From contig NZ_JAJUBB010000029.1 of assembly GCF_028683135.1 (NCBI RefSeq), forward strand, positions 1-49,515: a stretch of 49,515 nt of DNA, read 5' to 3'. A program made the position numbers and the translations under genes. Source of the DNA: Enterovibrio qingdaonensis (GTDB taxonomy: Bacteria > Pseudomonadota > Gammaproteobacteria > Enterobacterales > Vibrionaceae). Below, one piece after another: positions 43,063-49,515 of this stretch. The notes below the pieces were generated by a model. The model was not told where the DNA came from. It saw only the letters and a list, made by a program, of their open reading frames with translations, and did no database searches. Numbering within the stretch: the stretch's first letter is position 1; the number at the start of each line of letters is the position of its first letter.

Positions 43063-44304
43063 TCACTCCGCAATACGTGCGCGAAGCGTTAAGTAGGTGT
43101 CACTCGTTCTGTCGCTTTCTTGGCAGACGCTAAGCAAATCATCAATGAAGTGGTGAAGGGCACGCTTCTCAATCTGCTTTACTTTCTCTTGCTGCGCATT
43201 CGTGAGCATGTGGTACATGCTGGCTGCCCCGAAATCGCCGAAAATGATATTGGCGTTGTCATCAAACAGGGTGTTGTGTGCGTAAAGATCGCCGTGACAG
43301 ACGTGATTGTCGTGCAAGTGATTAAACACACTTTCCATCTGGCTGACGATTTTTGCGATATCAGCAATGCCTAAACGAAACTCAGCAGGAAAGGTATCTC
43401 GCGTGCAGCTTTCAAGGCTCGGTGGTAAGCCAAGGTTTTTAAAATGCGCCGGGATCAAATTCATGATAAGTGCAAGGTAGCCGTCTTCATTCACTTGCCC
43501 AAGCGACTGCACCAAATTCGGGTGGTTTCCGGTTTTCAAACAGGCTTCAAGCTCATCTTTAGGATACCCATCACTGGTGATGTCGCCTTTAAATACTTTT
43601 ACTGCAATGTCTTCTGGAAAGCCAGGTTGTGGCTGATTCCAGCGCGCTTGAGAGATCACGCCCGACGCACCTTGCCCCAACCGTGTGGTTAGCGTGTAGT
43701 CCGACGATTGAAGAGTTGGCACCGTGTCAATATGCAGTGATGATTCGCTAAACGGGTTACCAGAAAAAGCGAGCCATGCCAGCTTCGGTAACGCGAGAAG
43801 GTGGTCAGGGCATGCAGTCAGTTGGTTGGCGGAAATACGCACCAGTTCCAAGTTCTCTAACTTTGCCATGGAGGCAGGCAACGCCGCAATGCGGTTGCCC
43901 GCCAGCGCGAGCTTTTGCAGGCGAGGGCGTTCGCCTAGGCTATCTGGCAAGGTTTCAATCTGGTTGTTGGTTAAAATCAGCCAACGCAGTTTTTGTGGCA
44001 ATGCACCTTCTGGAACGTGAACAATCTGGTTTGACTTAAACCCCACCATTTCAAGGTTCGGGCAAGCACCTAATACTTCGGGCACCTCGGTAAACAAGTT
44101 GTCGGATGCAAAGAAAATTCGGAGCTTCTGGAACTGGCCAAACGTCTCGGGCAGTTCAGAGAGCTGATTGCCTGAAAGGTCGAGCACTTCCAAAGTGTCC
44201 TTCAGTTCAAACAGCTCTGGCGGGAAAACGGTGAGGTTTTCGGAAAGCTTAACGTGTTTGGCTCCGGCCAGTTCGCCAGATTTGAGTTGAGAGAGGGTAT
44301 TCAA
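43063..44304 (-). CDS. Leucine-rich-repeat serine/threonine protein kinase
   Basis: 413 residues. Seven or so LRR units (about 15-190; pattern LxxLxLSxNQLxxLP) are joined to a eukaryotic-like kinase domain (about 203-413). The kinase core is complete: glycine loop LGQGASGV (209-216), K236 in AVKVF, catalytic loop HGDLYAHN (337-344, D339, N344) with HGD in place of HRD, and DFG (357-359). The domain is short after DFG, so the substrate lobe is reduced. There is no membrane segment, so it should be cytosolic. The LRR part would select the target. Co-directional with, but separate from, the three unknown genes downstream. Confidence 0.9.
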   Translation of the reverse strand: MNTLSQLKSGELAGAKHVKLSENLTVFPPELFELKDTLEVLDLSGNQLSELPETFGQFQKLRIFFASDNLFTEVPEVLGACPNLEMVGFKSNQIVHVPEGALPQKLRWLILTNNQIETLPDSLGERPRLQKLALAGNRIAALPASMAKLENLELVRISANQLTACPDHLLALPKLAWLAFSGNPFSESSLHIDTVPTLQSSDYTLTTRLGQGASGVISQARWNQPQPGFPEDIAVKVFKGDITSDGYPKDELEACLKTGNHPNLVQSLGQVNEDGYLALIMNLIPAHFKNLGLPPSLESCTRDTFPAEFRLGIADIAKIVSQMESVFNHLHDNHVCHGDLYAHNTLFDDNANIIFGDFGAASMYHMLTNAQQEKVKQIEKRALHHFIDDLLSVCQESDRTSDTYLTLRARIAE

Positions 44305-44393
44305 GGTGTATTTCCAGCATAGCGGTGGTCATTTCGGTGCAAGTGTATCGAAAATCGAGGGTAATAGCATTGTTGAGGACGAGGGAGGTGGGG

Positions 44394-44562
44394 ATGTATA
44401 GGGTGGTTGTTTTTGTATCACATACAACTCAGGAGTTGCTCGAGGTCTGTAGTGACGAATAATGATGAAATCGCCGCGTTGCTGATAGAGCAACATAAAA
44501 CGCTGGGGATTGAGCAAGAAGACACATATCACGTTGACCACTGCGTACCTGTCGAACAATGA
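44394..44562 (+). pseudogene. Broken small gene A (frameshifted), unknown function
   Basis: An ATG with GGAGG upstream opens MYRVVVFVSHTTQELLEVCSD and stops at 44460. One frame over, an open frame continues at once (NDEIAALLIEQHKTLG, then HVDHCVPVEQ) to a TGA at 44560-44562. Read together with a single-base shift near 44457-44463 they give about 56 residues. The stop overlaps the start of the next frame as ATGA, typical of coupled genes. Family unknown; the decay is inferred, and each half alone is short enough to be chance. Confidence 0.4.
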
Positions 44563-44825
44563 CAGATGAACTTAGTCCCTACCTCAAGCAAAGAGAGCGT
44601 CGAAAACTCAATTGAGTCTCTGCCAAGCAGCGGCTAAAAAATACAATGCCGCAAACAATTGAGTTCAAAAAACTGGAATGGGATGACGAGCAAGATAGAA
44701 CCGGCTTTTTCGCAGAAGTATCACTCTCTTTGCCTAATGTGCAAGCCAACGATGAGACGTTTGAAGTGGTATTTATTAGGCTATGCAGTTGCAAGTGGCT
44801 GGCGTTAAAAGTCTATTGCTGTTGA
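44559..44825 (+). pseudogene. Broken small gene B (internal stop), unknown function
   Basis: Starts at the ATGA overlap with gene A: MTDELSPYLKQRERRKLN, then an in-frame TGA, then the same frame stays open through VSAKQRLKNT, MPQTIEFKKLEWDDEQDR and onward to a TGA at 44823-44825 (88 codons with one stop). The downstream 59 codons could be translated alone from ATG 44646. The charged N-terminus and coupled layout recall small toxin-antitoxin or regulatory pairs, but I recognise no family. Sequencing error could mimic the damage. Confidence 0.4.
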
Positions 44826-44851
44826 CAAATGGAACAATTTGTAATTAATAT
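44822..44851 (+). promoter_or_regulatory. Strong sigma-70-like promoter
   Basis: A perfect -35 TTGACA (44822-44827), a spacer of 17 to 18, then TTAATA / TAATAT (44845-44851). It lies about 150 bases upstream of 45004 and would drive the small gene and the restriction endonuclease. An ACAAAT...ATTTGT dyad lies within the spacer. Confidence 0.6.
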
Positions 44852-45003
44852 TTTTGTTAATGTCAGCACCAATAATGGTTTCTGGCTAACACCGCACTTT
44901 TAGTAGTGTGTATTTAACAGAACGACGCAACCAAAAATCAGAGCGACACCATCGTGTAGTCGTAGATTTGTGTAATGCTGTCGAAAAGTAAGGTGTTTCT
45001 ACA

Positions 45004-45318
45004 ATGAACGATCCAGTCTATGAAATAGAAGTATTTCTTCGTGATGTTTACCAATATGACCTAAAAGTATTGGGACTTCACTCCTATGATAAAGACCTTG
45101 ATGTTGAGGTCTTCAATACGCCGTTTGATTTACGTCTGCCTGTCAAATTTAGATTTTCGGGAACAGTTCAGCTTCTCTGTGTCTGTGAGTTTTTTTTCTT
45201 AATCCTAACATTTAGCTCTTCAGGTTTGCTAATGGATAAGGCGTCTGGTTTTTTAGACGCTGAACTTGTTTTGGTCAGATTTGGTTATGAAATGCCTATT
45301 GGAGGTATGTATGAGTAA
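45004..45318 (+). CDS. Small unknown protein upstream of the restriction endonuclease
   Basis: 104 residues, with AAGGTG before the ATG. The first half is acidic and soluble. A hydrophobic stretch (about 54-76) lies in the middle, including an eight-T run in the DNA (45190-45197) that could slip. It overlaps the endonuclease start by eight bases, so the two are probably co-translated. There is no helix-turn-helix, so it is not a classical restriction-modification controller protein. The codon use is AT-rich like the endonuclease. Confidence 0.5.
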   Translation: MNDPVYEIEVFLRDVYQYDLKVLGLHSYDKDLDVEVFNTPFDLRLPVKFRFSGTVQLLCVCEFFFLILTFSSSGLLMDKASGFLDAELVLVRFGYEMPIGGMYE

Positions 45319-46120
45319 AATTAATATTGCAGATATTGAAGACCAATTTATCAATGGTAAAGATACTAATCTTTTGGGATTTCATCCTATTCCCCTAGGG
45401 GATATCGAGGTGGATTTTTCCGACTTGTCACAAGAGGGTGTTACTGATTTCAAGAAAATGATTGTAAACATTATAGTTGGTTCTAAGGAACTAAGGCCTT
45501 CAACCAAACCAGACCCCATTGCTGCAATGCTGATGAATGTGGATCGGTCTATGAACGATCCGCGTGTTAATGCGGAAGAATATGCACGCTTTGAAGCTAC
45601 AAGAGTTGCTGATAAGTGGCGGGGAAATCGTATTGGTGAACTTAACGAACTTATTTGCTGTTTACAGCCAAATATGAAGAAGTCAGACTCAGGTCGTTTG
45701 GATATACAAGTTTTGGATGGCTGCAATAAAGTTATTGCAATTGCTGAGGTAAAGAATCGGTTCAACACAATGAATGCTGCTAGTGCTATTCGTACTCGGA
45801 AAACCATGGAAACCGTAGTGTTGGATAAAACCTCAAGTTATTATGGCTGTGATGCGATCCTAGTTGAGCGTATTCCAAAAAAGAATGGTGAAATTACCGA
45901 CTTTAATCCTTCAGATCCTTCGAGAGGACAAAAAGGCAGTGAAACTAATAAAATTAGACGAATGGGTCTGCATCAGTTTTTATCAGTGTATGGTGAAGCG
46001 AAGCACGTTTATGCCAAAGCAGTAGTTTTAATGGCATTCACTTTGCGTGAGCAAGGAGTTTTACCTAATGACTATGACCTAAGATTTATTTTTAATTTAA
46101 TGCATGAATCATTGTCTTAA
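45311..46120 (+). CDS. Type II restriction endonuclease, Eco47II/Sau96I-like
   Basis: 269 residues from ATG 45311 (GGAGG five bases upstream); a start at 45266 is less likely. A PD-(D/E)xK-type active site is visible: D131 in GRLDIQVLD, then E146 and K148 in IAIAEVKNR. The adjacent cytosine-5 methyltransferase and what I recall of the Eco47II family suggest cleavage at GGNCC, but the target site cannot be read from sequence. It converges on the methyltransferase with 35 bases between. AT-rich compared with the core genome, fitting acquisition by transfer. Confidence 0.75.
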   Translation: MSKINIADIEDQFINGKDTNLLGFHPIPLGDIEVDFSDLSQEGVTDFKKMIVNIIVGSKELRPSTKPDPIAAMLMNVDRSMNDPRVNAEEYARFEATRVADKWRGNRIGELNELICCLQPNMKKSDSGRLDIQVLDGCNKVIAIAEVKNRFNTMNAASAIRTRKTMETVVLDKTSSYYGCDAILVERIPKKNGEITDFNPSDPSRGQKGSETNKIRRMGLHQFLSVYGEAKHVYAKAVVLMAFTLREQGVLPNDYDLRFIFNLMHESLS

Positions 46121-46127
46121 GAGCTTA

Positions 46128-46151
46128 AAGGCCTACAAAATTGTAGGCCTT
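46128..46151. terminator. Hairpin between the convergent endonuclease and methyltransferase genes
   Basis: AAGGCCTACAA (46128-46138) and TTGTAGGCCTT (46141-46151) are perfect arms. The T run is weak on both strands, but the position suits a shared terminator. Confidence 0.75.
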
Positions 46152-46155
46152 ACTA

Positions 46156-47400
46156 TTAGCGTGATTCGATGTCATTAAGTAGTCGAACGAGTGAATGGCC
46201 AAGGGCTCTTGCCATGTTTACTGGAACAGCATTCCCAATCTGCTTATAAGCAGCATTCTTTGAACCTTGAAACTCCCAGTTGTCTGGGAATGTCTGGATA
46301 CGCGCATACTCTCGAACTTGTAATGGTCGGGTTTCTATCGGGTGACATCGCTCGGTTTGTTTCTGTGCTGGTGATGTTGTAAGGGTCAAACTCGGCTCAT
46401 CCAGCGATAAACGACGAGCTATTCCAGTTTTTCCTCCGCCCAGGAAATAGCTTTTTTGCATGTACTCACGTTGTAAATCGTCAGGTAAATCTCGCCAATA
46501 CCCGCCTTGTGGGACGTGCTTCATGATTTCGCGTTTACGCGGCGGATATTCTTGTCCTAGTGATGTTGGAACATCGGTGTCGTAAAGCTCCCCAGCATAA
46601 AAGGCGTCGCGTAATGTCATTACATTACGGTAAGGTGATGGCCAGTGAAATGTCACATCTTTAGCAATGTCTTTTCGAATGCCAACTAGGATAAGCCGTT
46701 CACGCTTTTGTGGCACCTTATAAAAGATGGCTTTCATCACTCGGGGCTCAACCAGCTCGTACCCCAATTCATCAATGATTCCTTTGATCGTATCAAGGGT
46801 TCTACCATCATCATGAGTGAGTAGCGCGCGGACGTTTTCAGCTAAGAATACTTTCGGTTTCAGCTCCTTGATTGCTCGCGCCATTTCATAGAAAAGAGTG
46901 CCACGAGTATCTTCGAAACCTAAGCTTTTTCCAGCATAGGAAAATGCCTGACAAGGAAAACCACCAGTTAAGATATCTACCTCATCTTTAACTTGAGTAA
47001 AGTCAATCTTGGCTATATCACCTTCAATAACATTCCAATTCTCGCGGTTTTTTCGCAGGGTTGCACAGGCATGCTTATCCATCTCATTGAGGAGAATGGC
47101 TTTCAGCCCCGCAGCTTCCATGCCTAAAGCCAACCCGCCGCCGCCGGCGAAGAGTTCTATCAATTTATAGGTTCGGTTGGGCTTGGTGGAGTGCTCTTCA
47201 TCCCACTTGGAGGTGAGCATAGTTTGAACTTCTGGGTGATGCTCTACTTGATCTAGAGGTATTTTTCCTGACTCTTCACAGATTGAAATTTCACCACGTT
47301 TAATACGAGATTCCATCGTCGCTTTAGACTGGGACAGAATGTCAGCTAGCACTTCAACACTGTATTTTATCTTCAATTTTTCTGACTGGACATCAAACAT
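46156..47400 (-). CDS. DNA (cytosine-5-)-methyltransferase with N-terminal HTH-like segment
   Basis: 414 residues from ATG 47400, supported by GGAAG upstream. The usual motifs of C5 enzymes follow in order: motif I LFAGGGGLALGME (83-95), motif IV GGFPCQ with nucleophile C150, motif VI ENV (188-190), motif VIII QKRERLILVGIR, and motif X QIGNAVPVNMARALG near the end. About 75 residues precede motif I. The stretch KYSVEVLADILSQSKATMESRIKRGEI (broken here by residues 12-38) looks like a helix-turn-helix, as in self-regulating methyltransferases. It protects DNA against the convergent endonuclease. Confidence 0.93.
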   Translation of the reverse strand: MFDVQSEKLKIKYSVEVLADILSQSKATMESRIKRGEISICEESGKIPLDQVEHHPEVQTMLTSKWDEEHSTKPNRTYKLIELFAGGGGLALGMEAAGLKAILLNEMDKHACATLRKNRENWNVIEGDIAKIDFTQVKDEVDILTGGFPCQAFSYAGKSLGFEDTRGTLFYEMARAIKELKPKVFLAENVRALLTHDDGRTLDTIKGIIDELGYELVEPRVMKAIFYKVPQKRERLILVGIRKDIAKDVTFHWPSPYRNVMTLRDAFYAGELYDTDVPTSLGQEYPPRKREIMKHVPQGGYWRDLPDDLQREYMQKSYFLGGGKTGIARRLSLDEPSLTLTTSPAQKQTERCHPIETRPLQVREYARIQTFPDNWEFQGSKNAAYKQIGNAVPVNMARALGHSLVRLLNDIESR

Positions 47401-47425
47401 ATGACGCTTCCATAATCTATTAATT

Positions 47426-47449
47426 AACACTGTTTAAGTATACAGTGTT
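47426..47449. promoter_or_regulatory. Inverted repeat upstream of the methyltransferase, probable autoregulatory operator
   Basis: AACACTGT (47426-47433) and ACAGTGTT (47442-47449) are perfect 8-bp arms with an 8-base spacer, 26-49 bases upstream of the start. A third exact half-site AACACTGT lies inside the gene at 47356-47363. Methyltransferases with an N-terminal HTH (M.SsoII, M.EcoRII type) repress their own genes through such dyads. Confidence 0.65.
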
Positions 47450-47771
47450 TGTATGTTAAGGTCCACTATTTTACCTGTTTTTTTTACTTCTACATCATTC
47501 CGTTCATGTCAATTTTAAAAGGCTAATTATAACAACTAGATATAGAGCGATGCTATCGAGCTTAATCATCCATATTGGCATTATTGTTTGGGATGTTGTA
47601 CGCCATGTCTCTTTTCCGGATGTGAGTAGAGAAAGCTTAGTGATAGAAAGGTTTAGGATGAAGAGATGCGACCGTGATGAGCTGGTTATTTGGTATAGGA
47701 GTTTGTGATGGCCTTGGATTGTAAGACAGCCTCAATAATATCATTATGGGTTTTGAAGATTACAAATTTTA
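47450..47771. other. Intergenic region between the methyltransferase promoter and hipA
   Basis: About 320 bases, AT-rich, with no supported gene. A 52-codon plus-strand frame (47550-47708) has no good ribosome binding site and no likeness I know. No clear hairpin after the hipA stop. Confidence 0.4.
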
Positions 47772-49085
47772 TCAACGCATAGAAACCCGCTTCACCATCT
47801 TCAACGAATTCTCAAAAATCGCATCAGCAATATGCGCTGGAAACACTTCTGGAAGTTGCTGTTTCACATGCTCGATTGCCGCGGGGAGTTGATGGGCAAA
47901 CTCATCTAAAATATCTTCCATTCTTTGGGTACTAAAGCCGACCTCTTTGGCGGTGGCTAAAAAATGGCGAGCGAAAATCTTGTCGAGTTTGTACTTCCTC
48001 CCCTTGTTGGCTTTCAGCCCCATCGCTAATTTGAGTGAGCGAAGGTGCAGCCCTTTACCACCCATGATGGGGTAAGCAGAAAGAATGTCGTAGAAGGGGG
48101 TAAGTTGATAGCTGCCGCCAGCCCCGAGGAAAATCGAGAAGTTTTTCGCATGCCCATCCGTTGCACCGATAATCCATTGGAATACCTGAAAACGCATGAA
48201 GGCATCGCGATCTTCTAGGGCATTACTGGAGCCTAGAATCAACTTCATAATGTCTTTAATCCCTATACCACCGTCGCTTTCATATTTGATGGCTGAAGGT
48301 TTACCAAAGGCTTGGCACATGTCTTCTTGTGGCAAGCGCAGAATCCATGAGTTGTCTTTTGACCAGCGTCTATCAAAGCGCTCAACGGCAAGGGCTTTGA
48401 TGCCGTTACAGTGGATGATTTCTGCGTTAGGCACATTAAGGCCGAGTGCTTTGGCAAGTAGCAGGCAGAGATATTCATTTTCGACGCTGTCGCTCATATC
48501 AAGCGTGGCTGCGGGCTGCTTTATCTCTCCAATGGGCAGCTTGATAATATGCGTCGTCGGTGTGGAGCCTTTAGGTATGCACCAATTGTTTCCGACTTTT
48601 AGAAGCGCGGTTTTTTCTTGCGCGCCAGCGACAGATATACGGAAATCATCTTCATCATTGAGCATGCCTAAAGGGATGTTGGTTTTGTAGGCACTGAGGA
48701 CTTTTTCCAAGCGCTCATCGGTGAGAATGTCATAATCGAGTTGCTTGAATGATGGGCTGTCTTCACTGGGCTTGTAGAGCGCAATGGCACCAACGCTGTC
48801 TTTACCTACCTGTTTCAATAGGTCGAACGCTTGACGTGATTCTGCTTGGTATCTTGCTACGATACGATCTCGAATCTCACTGAGATCGGGTAGCAAGTTA
48901 TCGAAATAGTTGATGACGTGGCTGGATGCGTGCTTTTTATATTGAAGCGGTAAGGAAAGTGACAGTGGCCTGCCTATTGGGCTTTCAATCCATCGTGCAT
49001 CGTATTGGAATTCATGTGCGCCGTTCGCGAGCTTGATGAATTCACCGATGCGTTCCCCATTCATGTAAGCCACCAAGGTTTCCAT
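47772..49085 (-). CDS. hipA: HipA serine/threonine kinase toxin
   Basis: 437 residues from ATG 49085, closely similar along its length to E. coli K-12 HipA (440). All key residues are in place, one position later than in E. coli: S151 in RISVAGAQEK (autophosphorylation site), D310 in IGATDGHAKNF (catalytic) and D333 in PFYDIL (metal). HipA phosphorylates glutamyl-tRNA synthetase, causing growth arrest and persistence. It starts within the hipB stop (TAATG), so the two are coupled. The toxin looks intact and active unless bound by HipB. Confidence 0.95.
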   Translation of the reverse strand: METLVAYMNGERIGEFIKLANGAHEFQYDARWIESPIGRPLSLSLPLQYKKHASSHVINYFDNLLPDLSEIRDRIVARYQAESRQAFDLLKQVGKDSVGAIALYKPSEDSPSFKQLDYDILTDERLEKVLSAYKTNIPLGMLNDEDDFRISVAGAQEKTALLKVGNNWCIPKGSTPTTHIIKLPIGEIKQPAATLDMSDSVENEYLCLLLAKALGLNVPNAEIIHCNGIKALAVERFDRRWSKDNSWILRLPQEDMCQAFGKPSAIKYESDGGIGIKDIMKLILGSSNALEDRDAFMRFQVFQWIIGATDGHAKNFSIFLGAGGSYQLTPFYDILSAYPIMGGKGLHLRSLKLAMGLKANKGRKYKLDKIFARHFLATAKEVGFSTQRMEDILDEFAHQLPAAIEHVKQQLPEVFPAHIADAIFENSLKMVKRVSMR

Positions 49086-49330
49086 TACCACACCTCTTCA
49101 TCGGTTTTTGCTGAGGGAACTTTGTCTTCCGAGAGTATGTCCATTCTCACGCCAAGTGCTTGGATGATTTTAAACACGGTTTTCAGTTGGGTGGTGTCGG
49201 GGTTATTCTCAAAGTTGGACAGCGTCGCTTGTTTTAAGCCAACACGCTGAGCAAGCTCTGCTTGAGTGAGTTTATGCTTAGTGCGAAGCAGTTTTAAATG
49301 GTTTGCTAATTGTTGCGGACTATAAATCAT
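49085..49330 (-). CDS. hipB: HipB antitoxin and transcriptional repressor
   Basis: 81 residues from ATG 49330, supported by GGAGTGG upstream; a GTG six codons earlier is less likely. A Cro/CI-type helix-turn-helix spans about 17-60, with TQAELAQRVGLKQATLSNFENNP matching E. coli HipB over most positions (pattern seen by eye). The C-terminal tail ends in Trp, as in E. coli, where that Trp packs on HipA. The dimer binds HipA and the operators upstream, repressing hipBA. Confidence 0.95.
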   Translation of the reverse strand: MIYSPQQLANHLKLLRTKHKLTQAELAQRVGLKQATLSNFENNPDTTQLKTVFKIIQALGVRMDILSEDKVPSAKTDEEVW

Positions 49331-49353
49331 GGCAACCACTCCTTTCACTTAAA

Positions 49354-49455
49354 TATCCCTTTTAAGGGATATTCTTTAGGTTATCCCCTCTACGTTATAT
49401 ATAAAGATATATCCCTTGTAGGGGATATGCAATGTCCTATCCCTTAGTGCGGATA
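49354..49455. promoter_or_regulatory. Array of four hip operators at exact 28-bp steps
   Basis: The E. coli HipB operator is TATCC-N8-GGATA. Perfect copies lie at 49354-49371, 49410-49427 and 49438-49455. A degenerate copy (TATCC-N8-TTATA) lies at 49382-49399. All four starts are spaced by exactly 28 bp. The first begins 24 bases upstream of the hipB start, so the array covers the hipBA promoter. Confidence 0.93.
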
Positions 49456-49515
49456 TTTCTTACCGATAAGTGTGAGGCAATAACCAAAAGTAGCGAGATT
49501 CAGGACAGGACAGAA

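Noticed and set aside
44329-44559. Minus-strand 76-codon frame upstream of the LRR kinase
   Set aside because: It is antisense to the better-supported broken plus-strand frames, which have a good ribosome binding site and coupled ATGA.
45004-45318. Restriction-modification controller (C) protein
   Set aside because: The small gene before the endonuclease has no helix-turn-helix and no C-box-like repeats were seen upstream.
47550-47708. 52-codon plus-strand frame between the methyltransferase promoter and hipA
   Set aside because: No convincing ribosome binding site and no recognisable product; kept only as a note on the gap.
49354-49455. CRISPR array
   Set aside because: The 28-bp periodic repeats are short palindromes matching the HipB operator consensus, not direct repeats with unique spacers, and no cas gene is present.
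44300-49515. Integron cassette array or prophage carrying the defence genes
   Set aside because: No integrase, attC-like core pairs, transposase or phage structural gene could be found in this stretch.

Overview
The window reads as a chromosomal segment of a gamma-proteobacterium of the family Vibrionaceae. The gene order deoC-deoA-deoB-deoD / ytjB (minus strand) / serB / large PilZ protein (minus strand) / radA matches the vibrio core chromosome as I remember it from V. cholerae (plzC between serB and radA), and slt-trpR-yjjX is a second recognisable core block. The genus cannot be fixed from the sequence alone. A Grimontia/Enterovibrio-like member is a guess.

Layout. (1) 0.5-4.8 kb: a complete deoCABD nucleoside-catabolism operon behind a ~500-bp leader, with a strong hairpin between deoB and deoD. 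(2) 4.8-17.3 kb: housekeeping genes ytjB, serB, plzC, radA, an M23 peptidase, a small PilZ protein, ettA, slt, trpR and yjjX, most of them closed by clear intrinsic terminators. (3) 17.3-19.7 kb: a membrane fatty-acid-hydroxylase-type enzyme and a tandem pair of secreted spondin-domain proteins. (4) 19.7-26.4 kb: a tightly coupled four-gene signalling operon. A lipoprotein fusing a TRAP-type (DctP) and an ABC-type (LivK) solute-binding domain is followed by a membrane hybrid histidine kinase, a CheY-like receiver and an Hpt-REC-REC-GGDEF diguanylate cyclase. (5) 26.7-28.7 kb: an exported SRPBCC protein and an intracellular PHB depolymerase. (6) 28.8-34.3 kb: a VpsT/CsgD-like regulator carrying a WFSR motif, then a minimal pilin-chaperone-usher-tip operon with a hairpin after the pilin gene. 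(7) 34.5-44.3 kb: accessory genes, comprising a DUF4157 metallopeptidase-like protein with a possible His/Cys effector domain, a DUF2927 protein, an amino-acid-type dCache chemoreceptor, a GT9 glycosyltransferase, three unknown membrane-associated genes, and a leucine-rich-repeat protein kinase. (8) 44.3-49.5 kb: a defence/stability block containing remnants of a broken small gene pair, a type II restriction-modification system with a dyad upstream of the methyltransferase, and a hipBA toxin-antitoxin locus whose operators repeat every 28 bp.

How parts may work together (inference). Two PilZ receptors, an apparently active diguanylate cyclase with an I-site, and a VpsT-like regulator next to a fimbrial operon give the first 30 kb a strong c-di-GMP theme. 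The most system-like novelty is the DctP-LivK fusion lipoprotein wired by gene order to a kinase and a diguanylate cyclase with no transporter permease nearby. It looks like a ligand sensor that sets c-di-GMP output rather than part of a transporter.
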